Assembly (NCBI RefSeq): GCF_020921035.1
Contig: NC_063160.1
Span: forward strand, 15,465,095 to 15,529,094
DNA length: 64,000 nt
Direction: 5' to 3'
Origin: Rhodamnia argentea
Taxonomy: Eukaryota; Streptophyta; Magnoliopsida; Myrtales; Myrtaceae
Part shown: in pieces, positions 35,001 through 46,858 of the stretch
Position numbering within the stretch: the stretch's first letter is position 1
How the letters are laid out: each line of letters begins with the position of its first letter
Notes under the pieces: generated by a model
What the model saw: only the letters and a program-made list of their open reading frames with translations
What the model was told of the DNA's origin: nothing
Database searches by the model: none
Translations under genes and position numbers: made by a program

Positions 35001-38000
35001 TGAAGACAATGCTTGGGAATACTCTCTCTCTCTCTCTCTCTCTCACTCACTTTGTGGAAGGAATATAGTCAACAAGATCATGAGACAGACACAGACTAGT
35101 CTTTCATGTCCTGTCTTGCGATTGCTCTACCTTTACTCCTTTCTCTCTCTCTCTCTCTCTCTCTCTTCTTTTTTGCTCTTGACTGGAGCTATTCTTTTGC
35201 TCCTCGTCTCCCTCCGATTTCTTCTTCCACCTTTGAATTCGCTTTGCTTTGTTGTCCTTTTGTGAAGAGTTGAGCGTGTGGGTGCGACCGTGTGGGATGT
35301 GGATGACTCATTAAACACACGCTTTTGTCAAAAGGACCTTATGCTTAGCCAAGCAGAAACTATATAAACTACTCGGATTAGACCCAAGTCCTTCTGTGGT
35401 CAAATCCTGGTCAGTTTTTTTTTAATTGTGTTGGAACTGATTTCGGCCATTCCATCGCTCATGCCTTGTTGCTATGTCACGGCTCCAATTTGGTCCTCGT
35501 GGTATCACATCATAAGATGTGTTTTCAGGGTTTCCGGTTCCAACCATATCAGTGAGTGGGGTCTTGGGATTGATATTTCTTTTTGGTCCTTTTCTTTTTT
35601 CTCTCTCTTTTTTTTTTTTTGTCATCTTGCCTTCAAATTTGTATACTGATAAAATTGATCTTGAGGTTGAATGAAACTACAGTTTGCTGGTCCATAAGGC
35701 TAATGGGTGTTTGATGCTGTCTTAAATTTATCTGCCAATTAGAAATTCCCATCATACAAAGCAAGAAAAAGTACTAGAGTTTGCTCCCTGGGATGAGATC
35801 CTTTCCCCCTAATCAGTGTCTTTCCATTCAAATTATTGATCTCTCTTAATAAGGGTGGGCATGAAATTGATCCATTCCGACGAGGCGGAAGTGACCGCCG
35901 AGGCAAGAGGGTCCGAACAAGGTGTTGGGAGCGCGCAACTAAAGTCCGATACCTTCAGTCAAGGAGATCGGTAAGAGGGAGCTCAAGTCCGAGCCTGTCA
36001 ACATATCCAGTTGAACCCACATTCACTCAAAAGCTTAAGCCAATGAGATATGGACCAACTAGGATATATTAACTGGTCAACACCACGCCAATTATCCAAT
36101 GTGGAACTTCTCTAACACAACTCACACATGCATGGCCCTATCCATTAGTTGGTTGGTTCGAGAACGAACCCCGTTGAGCCGATAGGCCTATCACAACCCA
36201 ATCCGACGTGTATGTAGAATGATCGTGGGGGTTAAGAGGGCTCGGATAAAGTGCGACTATCGGCACACTTTTAAGATGGCGGAAGGAGCAAAAAGAAACT
36301 ACATAATATACAAGAATAGGGTATAACTTTATCAAATTATGGATGTAAAACCAAGCGGCGCTTTTCTAAGTAACAACATCATTCAACATTGAAACTCCAA
36401 TATTCGACATACTAAGATTAGAGCACTACAAGTACGGGTAACCCTGCGGAAATGTGCTTACCTATATGCCAAATGATAAAACCATCATACTCAATCGCCT
36501 TGTTATCACCCACTTGGTATGGATACTTAATCGACACCTCTAATACACGAAGATATTAAAATATATTTAGAGAATCGCAATGTGCGCTAAATGGTTAGCT
36601 ACACATACCAGGTTACTAAAAATTTCGTACTAACCGACATAGCGGCCGATGCGATCTGCGTCATGCCATCAAATGGCGTAAAGTTAGCTATCGGAACAAA
36701 GATTGTGAAAATGAGGCAAGATCAATTAGAGGGAATCTAAACTTTCTTCATTTCCAAAATTACATTTTCTTCCAAAGTTGTAACCGGCGTTTTCTCAAAC
36801 ATTATCGCGAGCAACCAATGAAGCGTGCGCGATAATCTTTGAAGCCTCTCTTCATCTTCACATTTGATGGGTAACTATGGAGAGGAATATGCAAAAATCG
36901 ATGGAGTATGCGATCGGTGATACGACGGTATCTTCACAAACTACATTCAATACGTCCCTTTTCCCTTTTTCAATCATGCCCTTTGTTCTTGGGGAATCAT
37001 GCGCTATCATGCGAAATAATTGCCGAGGACTAGTGTTTGGGAAAAAGGAATGAAATGGTTCGGCTCTCAGCGCGGGACACCGCCCTAGAATTCGGCAAGT
37101 GGTCGTGGAGGGAAGGGTACTTTGATTTAACGGCTGTGCCTCTTTTTAGTACCAACCCAAGATTCTCTTTAGCCCTAAAGAGACCTCGTACGAATCTCTC
37201 CCACGAAATCACCGCCCCCCTCAAACACCGAGGATCCGTTCCTACGCCTCTCCCATTATTGCGAAACTAGCCTCATCATATCTCATCGACGAAAAATTCA
37301 AGATGCGGCCCGGCCTCGGAAAAAAAAAAAAAAAGAACCCGTTTCGCGTTTTGGCGGAATACTTTCATGGATGTGGTGTCTCGCGGATCCGATGGATAAA
37401 TTAGGAGACCCTTTTTTGGTTATTTATGCTTGGTTGATTTTGTTCCGAGCAAGTTTTGAGGAGATCCACTTTCGTTCCAAGTTCTGTTCTAGGTATCCAA
37501 ACCGGCTTAAGATAAGTTCTTGGTTTGGTTCCAAGTTATGCTTTGGGAAGCGAAACCGGTCGGGATCGATTCGATTCTTCGTTCCAAAGTCACAGTTGCC
37601 AGGTCGAAAGCTAATCGAGTACTTTTAACAAATAGAAAAAGAGAATCCGGATGGGTGTTGAGTCTTGACTCTAGGTCAAAATTTATTGTTATAGCAATTG
37701 ATTAGGTAATTTATTATATTACATGTGATATCAAAATGATATGAGTTAGGCTTGCACTACATAATATGGAGGTCCTAGAAAGATTTCCTGCAAATATACA
37801 TATGCAACAATCATGAGAAATGAAAAGTAGGGGAGAGACGAGAAAAACTTGGGCGCATGATAGATGTCACGTCTGGGTCCCGTGCTAACAAGCGCGCGTG
37901 GGCGTCTGATGCACCATTCCTCTCCCTCATTGCTCAGCCTGTCATCTCATCTCCAAAAGCAAATCCCTCCCTCTCTCTCTCTCTCTTATTTTTCAAGGTT

Positions 38001-38440
38001 TGCCACGACCATGGAGGAGGAGTTTGCAAACTTTGGGGCAACGTCACCTGCAACAATTGTGCACCCCACTAAGGTGACCCAATAAAAGAAATTTTCACCC
38101 ATGTATCTTCAATTCTGACCAATCAGGACATAAATCACTTTCTAATTATACTTCCCCGAAGAGGTTTAATTAACGTTAACGGTGTAGTTATCATTGATCT
38201 TTGACTTAATGCCAAAACAAAAATTGGATAGGTTATGGTTCAAAGCTTTTCAAAGACGGTGTTGCCAGTAGTAATCTTCGAGAGGCCACTCGAGATCGAG
38301 AATAGTGGAGGGATAGTCGGCTGTTACGTCTGGGACAAGGAAGCACGCACAGATTGGGATGCTTCAATTGTTTAAGTGGGCATAGATGTGTACGTGCTAC
38401 CGTTCTCCGTTGTCCATTCGATTAACAAAAGCATTTTCAT
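32061..38440. other. Long intergenic region, no gene recognised
   Basis: Over 6 kb without a supported gene. Simple-sequence tracts: (GA)n at about 32276-32289 and 33498-33519, (CT)n at 35022-35044 and 35142-35166, an A run near 37320, and (CT)n near 37970-37985. GGTTCC/CCGG-rich stretches at 37440-37600 resemble eroded pieces of the hAT-type repeat at 31676 and 46867. The upstream region of the bZIP gene lies to the left, before 31676. Nothing else was recognised. Confidence 0.45.
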
Positions 38441-38445
38441 AATGA

Positions 38446-38878
38446 TGTAAGTTGCGTTTTTAATCCTTATACAGCAACTCAAGAATAACACGTATAGATA
38501 TGCGAATCGCAGTTTCACAAAGTAGAATAATTGATACACGTTGTTTAGGATCCATCGTTCTTGATACGGAATTGCGATGATCCGATGCTCATAAGTTTCT
38601 CATCTATGAATACTAGCTTCAATGGGACAGCCTCTCACTTATATTTTTCCAACAACTCTTTATGTGAGGTTATGTGAACATTAGGGTTTAGAGGAGGGAC
38701 TTGAGCTCTATTTATCGAGTTTGTAACATATCCTCTCATTATAAATAAAGTTTAACTCAGCCCATACTATCCAGCCACATATCCAACTAGGATTAGGAAA
38801 CCTTATATCTTTCCTTTATTAGACCAATAATTAATTACAATAACAACTAATAAAGCTCATATAAAATATATTATAACA
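38446..38878 (-). repeat. 3' LTR of the copia fossil
   Basis: Begins TGTAAG on the plus strand and ends ATAACA. Paired with 40788-41220. Confidence 0.85.
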
Positions 38879-40787
38879 TTCTCCTACTTGGGTTATATTA
38901 ATTGAAATTATACTGTACATGCGCATCTTTATATTAGTCTAGAGATAATTCCTAATAGTTAATCCGATCATAGAAAGTTTTAAACACCGAATCATAGTAG
39001 TAATCGCATCGGAAGGCACAGAGCCATCCATGGTCACAAATGCTCTTAAGTTTACTGGTGTGGATTTGATATGCTAGTATGGCAAACGAATAACATCTCA
39101 AATAATAGAAAAACTTTATATGTTATCCTATTTGTCAATCACTATTTTGTTACTTTAAGTCTCACGAAACCTAATCCGCCATTAGAGAATATCCTTATGG
39201 TTTCAGTGAACCAACATATATCTTAACTATACTTATGTGTAATGAGTTGTATGTATATAGCTAAAAATAAATGCCACAGCCATCGCTCAAGGTTTATACA
39301 ATGCCTTGAGATTTTCTTTAAATACATGTATTTTTCTTGATAACTCTACATTCATAAACACTTTATTGAATGTAAAACAATTGACAAATGTCTAAATGTT
39401 ACAAAAGTGACAAACACAGATGTAAACTTTATTAAAGCAAACACAAAGCAGCTCCCCCTAAACAACAACATCCCATGATGCTTCCAAGCCTAGTAAATGA
39501 CTTGTCGTAATAGCATCCGATAATACTTCTAAGCCCATGCTTATGACATGTCGTTTAAATATACTAGGACGAAGACCTTTAGTTAGTGGGTTTGTAACCA
39601 TATCATCTGTGGAAATATGCTCTACTTTAGTATCGTCATTCTCATATGTTACTTTTATGGTCAAAAACTTGACCGCCAGATGCTTAAACCCTTGACCCCT
39701 CTGTCGTTGTTAATAAATAATACTATAGAGTTATTATCACAATTCAATTGTATGGACCTATCAACAAAGTCAAAAATGGTCAACTCCCTAAGGAGGTTTT
39801 GGAGCCAAACAACCTGATTAGCAGCCGAAAAGTATGCTATAAACTCCGCTTACTTCGTAGAAGACAACATATATTTTGTTTCTTGATTTTCCATAATACT
39901 ACACCCATCGTTAGCATACAAATATACATAGTTCTCAATTTCATGTCATCCTAATAGCTAACAAAATCTGAATCCGAATAAACTACTACTTGTAGGTCTT
40001 GAATATGTCTATAAATCAGCATGTAGCCCAGTGATTGTGTCCTAAATTTAACCGATATCTGCCTAGAAGTCTCATTGCAAAAGCAACATTTGGTCTGGTG
40101 CAAACTTGAGAATACATGATGCTTCTAAGTGCACCAGTGTATGGTGCATACTTTGTTTGAGTTTTTTTAATATATTTATGAAGACACCATGACCGATTCA
40201 GTTTATTGCCCTTGATGATAGAAGCAATTCCTAATTTGCAATACTTTATCCTGAATCTTTCCAAAAATATGATCACATGTATCCTCTAGAATAAACTCAA
40301 TATACGGCAAGAACGATCCATATGGATCTCAATACCTAAGACAAAATACTCCTCACCAAGGTCAATCATGTCAAAATGTATTGACAACATCCGCTTTACC
40401 TCATACGGTAATTCAAGAAGACTTCTTTTAAGTAAGAAATTGTCTACATAAAATACGAGAAAAATAAATTTCCTCTCACCGACATTGTAATATACACACT
40501 AATTTACTTTGTTCTTGACATAACCGATTAAAGCATCAACAATATGAAATTTCAAGTATCATTGTCTAAAAACTTACTTGAGCCCATAAATAGACTTTTC
40601 AGTCTAGAATTCCTATGAATAGGATCAAACCTTATTCTATGGTATTTATATGAGTTTTCCCTTTCTCTATCCACAAGCTTACTTGAATCATCTGCTGCAA
40701 AACTTTCGAGTTATTTCATAGACTTTCTTGTTAATGCCATCCAAACAAGAAGTTTTAACATCCATATGGTATAACTATGATACCACA

Positions 40788-41220
40788 TGTAAGCTATGAT
40801 TTTAATCCTTATGCAGCAACTCAAGAATAACACGTATAGATATGTGAATCATAGTTTGATAATGTAGAAGAATTGACACATCTTATTTAGGATCCATCCT
40901 TTTTTATGCAGAATTGCGACGAAACGATGCTCAAGAGTTTCTCCTCTATGAATCCTCTTTAAACACCGACTTCGATAAGACGACCCCTCACATATATCTT
41001 TCTGACGGCTCTTTATGTGAGGTTATGTGAACATTAGGATTTAGAGGAGGGACTTGAGCTCTATGTAACCGATCCCCTCATTATAGATAAAGTTTAACTT
41101 AGCCCATACTATCTAACCCTATATTCAATTAAGATTAGGAAACCTCATATCTTTCATTTATCGGATCAATAATTAATTACAATAACAATTAATAAAGCCC
41201 ATATAAAATATATTCTAACA
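40788..41220 (-). repeat. 5' LTR of the copia fossil
   Basis: Same length as its partner (433 bp) with TG...CA ends. Adjoins the primer-binding site at its inner (left) edge. Confidence 0.85.
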
Positions 41221-41225
41221 AATGA

Positions 41226-42502
41226 AAATTGGGCCGGATTAATTGAGATACGCGAAAACCAGCCCAAACACCATCCTTGACTATCATTTCAAAAATTATG
41301 ATGATAATCTTTCTTTCTTCCTTTATTTAACAAACACCCATTTTTCTTAGCATTGGTGGTTAAGGAAAATACCACTTTACCCCAGCACTCGCAATGCAAC
41401 AGAGATTAAAATCAAAAGCATGTTTCATCACCCTAAGGCACCAAGCAATTTCATCGCTTGTGTCAAAATGGTCCAAGCTCCCCTTTACCTAAAAGTCATT
41501 TGGGTATCCCTTTTTTAACGTCTAATTTTCCCATTAGCACGAGCAAAAGGTATGAAGACAATTGGCCAATTGTGGATAAGCCCCATCACAAATCTTGTGC
41601 TCTCCAAGACCTTCATCACCTAGTCATTGTTTAATAACACAACTTTATATCATAAATTTACTATTTTTTTTTTTGTTCATGGAAGGTGCAATGTATTCAT
41701 GTGGTTTTTTGTTCTACGAAAGTTGGGTGCTTCATTTGATTTATTGGTTATATTTTAATTAGCACGCTGAGCTAGAGCTTCTTACGTACTTGGAGCTGAT
41801 GAGGAGGTCTCAATCCATTGGGGTAAGTGGATTAATTGTTAATTAGCTTTAATTAATTGCTTCGTGCTGCTGCTTCTTCTTCTTCTTCTTCTTGTTTACT
41901 ATATGCGTGGTTAAGAGACCACAGTACTTTGGTGACTGATGGTGTTTTGTCGTTATCGTTCTTGTTTATGCGGTCGCTATCGGAATTCAGATCATCTTAG
42001 ATTATCCAAAAACTAGAAAAGAGAACTGTTCATGTTTCGGCCATTTGTCATGTGGACAGCAACAAGAGCACGACATGAAGGTGCCAATAGCTCTTGTATT
42101 AAGAACAGTACCTTTTTTTATAAAAAAAAAAGGAAGATCATTGTGTGGTTACATCCAAATTTTTCAACGACTACTAATACCGACCGACCGCTCTAACGAT
42201 CTCTTCTTGACCGTCCGAGCAGATTTCGGATCCCTGAGCAAATGGCCCTTGGACTCCCAAGTGAAAAAACTCCTCACTGACGTGATTCTTGTTATTACTC
42301 ACTTTATCCCGAGTTCACGGAACCCGCCATTAATCAAACGTTTCCTCTTCTTCATTTCTCATAAGTTCCTCAACGTCGACAATCTATTAGAACGCACCCT
42401 TGACGCTGGTGGGCGATTATATCCTTACACGGGCAGTTGGCATACATTGGTAGGGGATCGAGCGAAATAATCTCTGCTCTCGACAGGACAGATAAAGCTG
42501 CA
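41226..42502. other. Intergenic DNA with an unassigned open frame
   Basis: A (TTC)n tract at 41873-41893. The plus-strand frame 42045-42470 is open for 141 codons, longer than its neighbours, but starts without ATG. The first ATG (42075) would give about 130 aa. No family was recognised, and the segment abuts the solo LTR. No other gene seen. Confidence 0.35.
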
Positions 42503-43231
42503 GTGATTGTTGAATACTTCATCAATTTTTAAATATTTGAAAGTAATAGCTTTGATAATAGTTTTGACCATCATGAAAGCCATCATTTTGTAAAGGTTTT
42601 GTAACGGCTGCATAACGGCTTTTCAACGGTCATGTAACGGCCGAATAGCAGCTTTGTAACATTTGATTTATTTCTTCACGTACTCTCTATTATTTTTATA
42701 ACGGTAATATAAAGGTCATCGATTAATTATTAATCTATTCTTATCAACTTTTTTGTTTGAATATAAAACTACAAACCAGAATTCCAAAAAGTGAGACTCC
42801 AAATTACAAAAGAGAATTTTTTCCCTTCTTTCTTTTCTCTTTTTTGCTCATACATGCAAGGTTGTTCATGTTCCTTTTACTATTCAGTGTGGAATATAGA
42901 AGAAGATCTATTGTCTCTTGAAAGGATAATCGCTAGAAGCCTATCACACTGAGTTTCGTACTCTGAGAAGCAGAATTATCTTAAGGACGGTGCTTGCATG
43001 TCTCGGACATTTCGATCTTATTTTCTTTTATCTTCCGATAGATTTACAATTATTCTTATTTTTCATATTATCTAATATTTTTCTTAACAGCGATATCACG
43101 AAACGGGCGAAATTATCTTAAGGACAATGCTTGCATGTCTCACACATTTCGATCTTATTTTCTTATTTCTTCCGACATATTTACAATTATTCTTATTTTT
43201 CATATTATCTAACATTTTTCTTATCAGCGAT
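42503..43231. mobile_element. Probable solo LTR (copia-like) with internal tandem duplication, fossil
   Basis: The sequence begins TGTTGAATAC at 42508 and ends TTATCA at 43226, with near-matching 5-bp flanks gtgat (42503-42507) and gcgat (43227-43231). The first part has repeated TAACGGC/GTAACGG words, and the latter part CTTAAGGAC-TGCTTGCA, both common in copia-type LTRs. No coding remnant lies beside it. A 137-bp block is tandemly repeated at its end, so an alternative end is 43089. Assignment to a precise family is not possible by eye. Confidence 0.4.
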
Positions 43232-43247
43232 ATCACGAAACGAGCGA
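42974..43247. repeat. Two tandem 137-bp units
   Basis: Copies 42974-43110 and 43111-43247 start aattatcttaaggac and end near gcgatatcacgaaacg; they are about 93-95% alike by eye, with small indels. Confidence 0.85.
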
Positions 43248-45170
43248 GCCTATGAGCCGTAGGTACCCTAGTCAGATGGCAAACAAGATTTTCCAAATCC
43301 CGAGCGTATATCTCGGGTGAAGCGTCGCGTTACGGTCTCGAAAATCCATCGCCACAGTGAAACTCCACGGGTCATGCCTCGCTCGAGAGAAGCAAAATGT
43401 TTGTGATGTGCGTGTGTTTTGGCAGACAGTGTGCTCAAGTACAGACTTGAAACACTCCTGAGTTGCTCTTTCATGTGCCTTATCATGATATCCTATCCTA
43501 CTTTGTTTCTTACTTAGTTTCTGTCCCTTTATGGTTTTTTCCCCGTCTTACCATTTCCGGTTCAGAAATGCACGAGCCGTGATCATTTCCCTGACCTCTT
43601 TTTGTTGACGAGCGTGGTCGGCCAACATTGTAATGAGACCCTCCTTGGAAAGAACCGCCGTCGAGAGACTACAGAGCGTGCGGGGGCGATTTCTATGTCG
43701 AGCACCCTAGCCACTGTTCAGAAAGACCCGGCCGCTTGCGCGAACTAGACCGCGCGACTCTTGCTCGATTCCCCCTCACCATCCGATGCAAACAACCCAT
43801 TCGCGCTGCCCCGATTGCTCTCGTCTCGCCTTGGCCTCGTCGAGTGTCGGGTGATTGGGTAATATGATCATGCACGGTTACGTAAGAAAATGTAAAGCAC
43901 ATGGCACTTTCTTCGTCGCCGACGGATTCTCGAATATTTGCTGTCCGAGAAAAAGAACGATCGAGGACATCAATCTCAATCCCCCAATCCTTAGCATGGT
44001 CAATCCAAACAATGCGCGAACATGTCTTTGCTTGCGTGCTCACGCATATATACGTTTGCTTATGCTAATTCGTTGCGAAATAAATCCATTTAGGACAAAG
44101 GAATAGCAATCATTTCTTGTCTTGCATCCTAATCCTTGCCCCCAAAAAAAGAACAACTATTGGACCGGTTCGAGTGGTCCGAGCGGTCCGAGCGGTTTGG
44201 GGTCCATTTTTTGGAACCAGGAACGGAGCCGACCATCACCTATTCCGAATTTTGGAAATCGAGAACCGCTAAGAACCGACCGGTTTTGTCCGGTTCCGTT
44301 TCGGCCAGACCTCAGTGCTCAACCAAGTGGCGGCAGCTTCTCTGGGAGGTTCAAGTTTTTGCCATGGGTGGTGGGGATTTGAATTGATAAGCAGAAATGA
44401 CAAGGGTGGAAGCAATTGGGAAACATTCCCTAAGCAGAGAGAGAGAGAGACGGCACAAAGGCAGGCCAATCCATTGTGTCAGCCCCCCACACGGGGCTTC
44501 AATAATTATCTTCCGTATCTTAACACTTGCTTTTTATGTGAACTTTATTTATTTGTTCATTTATTCATTTATTTTTTGGATTTTTTTTTTTTGTATTTGT
44601 TTTTGTTTTTGTTCTTCAAAAAGCCAATCCAATTGCAAAGTTTCTAGACAATCTCTCCCGTTTTGAGCGCCCTTTGATTGGTTGCTTCTGTGGAACACTC
44701 ACGGGGGGAACTCACAGCCATGGAAGTGCGAAAACGACCCCCCGTTTTGTTTCTTCCCCTTCCCCCCACTTGTTTTTTTGGTGCTTATTGTGGGGTTGTT
44801 GCTCAGGTCTCGTTGCTGGCTCAGATGGCTTATTTTGTTTCTTTCTGCATCACATTTAAGAACAAAAAAAAAAAAAATGTACATTATGTAAATTCCAGAA
44901 AGTCGCGAAAAAATACATATGATTAGATCGATACTCCCATTGAATGAAAGGTGAAGATATGATTTTTACGACAATGTAAAAGATTCAAAGGTAAAAATTA
45001 TTCATAAAAAAAAAAAAACAGTTCTCTAATGAAAAAACGTCATTTACTTTTCGAGAATGTATGGACGGATTTTACGATTAGGCTTCTTGAGTTTGTCTTT
45101 GCGATAACATCGACGATATGGGGTATGCTCCCCTTCTATTATTTCAACTTCGGACGGTAATAATATAAAA
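43248..45170. other. Intergenic DNA with a hAT-like fragment and low-complexity tracts
   Basis: No gene recognised. About 44158-44330 is rich in GGTTCC/GACCGG words like the hAT element at 46867 and is probably a fragment of that family. A (GA)n tract lies near 44440-44452, with T-rich runs at 44570-44610 and A runs at 44863 and 45007. Confidence 0.4.
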
Positions 45171-45174
45171 AGCG

Positions 45175-46670
45175 GATCGTAAATGCGCGTATAAATAGGC
45201 GAACATCTGAGAAAAAAGAGTGGCAACAAATCCACAACTATTGCCAATGGGGCAGAAGGATACAAGTTAGGACATGATGAGTTACATACTGCAATTTAGT
45301 TACCATGAAAGCAAAGAATGCAAGTGGAAAACTTCGATCTTGCGGTTCGTGGATGCACAAATTTGGTGACAATGATGGGGAAACTGGATGAGGCTGATTC
45401 GATGAACTAAACACCAAAAAGATTATTGGTTGATATGAGTTCTACATGATCAATGGGGCTTAGATAATTTCTTCCGAAAGTATGGTGGCCTTCCGGTTCG
45501 ACTACATTATTACGAGTGCATACAAGAACAACATCACTTAATTAGTCCTGTTTAGTAGGGCCGACAGATGGGTGGGTCGGGTGGGATTTGGATTAAGTCG
45601 AAAATAGCCGGGCCAAATTGACCTATTTAACGGTTTTTTTTTTACGCATTTGTATGCAATACAAACCCGATCCGACCAATTTACTAATATACCTCAATAT
45701 CTAATCCAACCTATGACCTGTTTAACATTTTTTTACACATTTATGTGCAATACAAACCCGGTCCAACCAATTTACTGAAATGCCTCAATATTTAATCCAT
45801 CCTATGAAAATATGTATCCACCTAGTTAACCCATTTTAAGGGCTTCATGTGTATATGTTATTTGAGTAAAATCAATATTTCGACTATGAGATGCTAAAGA
45901 ATTGGCTTTTAACATTGCATAGGATTTTCAATTCCTGGATTGACTCGTACTAAAGAAATAAGATAAAGTTAGTACTTGATAGCAAATCTATAAAATAACA
46001 ACGACAATTAACGATTTATCCGAATTTTAATTAAATGAAATGTAAGATATTGAAGAACATGATTTATGCTGACCACGGACTACAATGGCAAGAACTAAGG
46101 TTAGAATCTTACGTGAAAAGAACAATGTCAAATGCAACTAAGAAAATATATATTTTAATAATTAACGGACGGATCCTACAATACTATTAAAAAGACGATA
46201 ATTTATGGCGAAAAACAATAAGGCATCTTGATAAATTTAATAAGGGAGAAGTTAGGCCGATCTTGCGGGCCCGCCAGGACTTCTCTGAGCTTGGAATAGT
46301 CAGATAAGTTCATTATTTTCGGGAATAGAGAATGAAAAGAGCGTAAGAAATGTGGATCGGATTTGGATAATCTGTGAAGCGACTTAACACCCATATTATT
46401 ATTACAATTTTGAATTTGATCATTCTAAACCCATTTACTAAATATAACTAACATATATAATGACTCGTGGCCGAAAAGATTCTCCCTGGGAGAACTGGGA
46501 AATCTCTCTCCGTGTCGCCATTCGCTTGTCGGATAGTGTGATTTGATGTAATTTGGCCTGGGCCAGTCATTGAAAATCTCGTGGGAAAGAGAAAGCCTAC
46601 CAACTGAAAGCAAGTTGACTGGAAGTCGTACTAGAAATCATCTCCCATGTGCCTGAACCCCACCCACGCA
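45175..46670 (+). repeat. Copy 1 of a dispersed direct duplication
   Basis: This 1.5-kb stretch aligns along its length with 58618-60520 in the same orientation, about 75-85% alike by eye. Anchors: AAGAGTGG-AACAAATCCAC near the start, GGTGACAATGATGGGG-AACTGGA in the middle, and GAAATCTCTCT-CG-GTC and CCTATGTGCCTGAACCCC-type words at the end. Copy 1 lacks about 240 bp present in copy 2 and has its own 91-bp tandem unit (about 45645-45830, GCAATACAAACCC-GTCC). No conserved protein frame or transposon terminus was found. It could be a segmental duplication or two copies of an unidentified repeat. Confidence 0.7.
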
Positions 46671-46858
46671 TCTTTTGCTAGAAGAAAATCAAGAAGGGTC
46701 GTCAAGAACATCTACCCCAAAGATTCCCTAGGCCCGAATGGCCTCGACCGGTTTTTTGGGCTTCATCCTAGATTTCGGGCTGGGCCTTTAACCTTCAACG
46801 TGCCTAGTCTGAAATGGCTCGGCCCAAGATATTTTGCTCTTGTATAATTTTTAGGGGG

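Larger units (their letters stand above)
38441..41225 (-). mobile_element. Ty1/copia LTR retrotransposon fossil, broken
   Basis: Two 433-bp LTRs in direct orientation (38446-38878 and 40788-41220) are bounded by a perfect 5-bp duplication aatga (38441-38445, 41221-41225). The element lies on the minus strand, so the right LTR is the 5' one. Its start TGTTAGAATATA, end CTTACA and following TGGTATCA-type initiator-tRNA(Met) primer site (about 40776-40787) are seen. A purine-rich tract (AAGTAGGAGAA on the minus strand) abuts the left LTR. The interior keeps copia reverse transcriptase/RNase H remnants, such as the QVCTRPNVAFAMRLLGRY and HISTDDMVTNPLTKGL regions. The interior is far shorter than in a whole element and carries multiple breaks. 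The LTRs differ at roughly 15-20% of positions by eye, implying an old insertion of many million years. Confidence 0.88.

Noticed and set aside
36790-36835. 9-bp inverted repeat ATTATCGCG / CGCGATAAT
   Set aside because: Short arms in AT-rich DNA; no supporting context.
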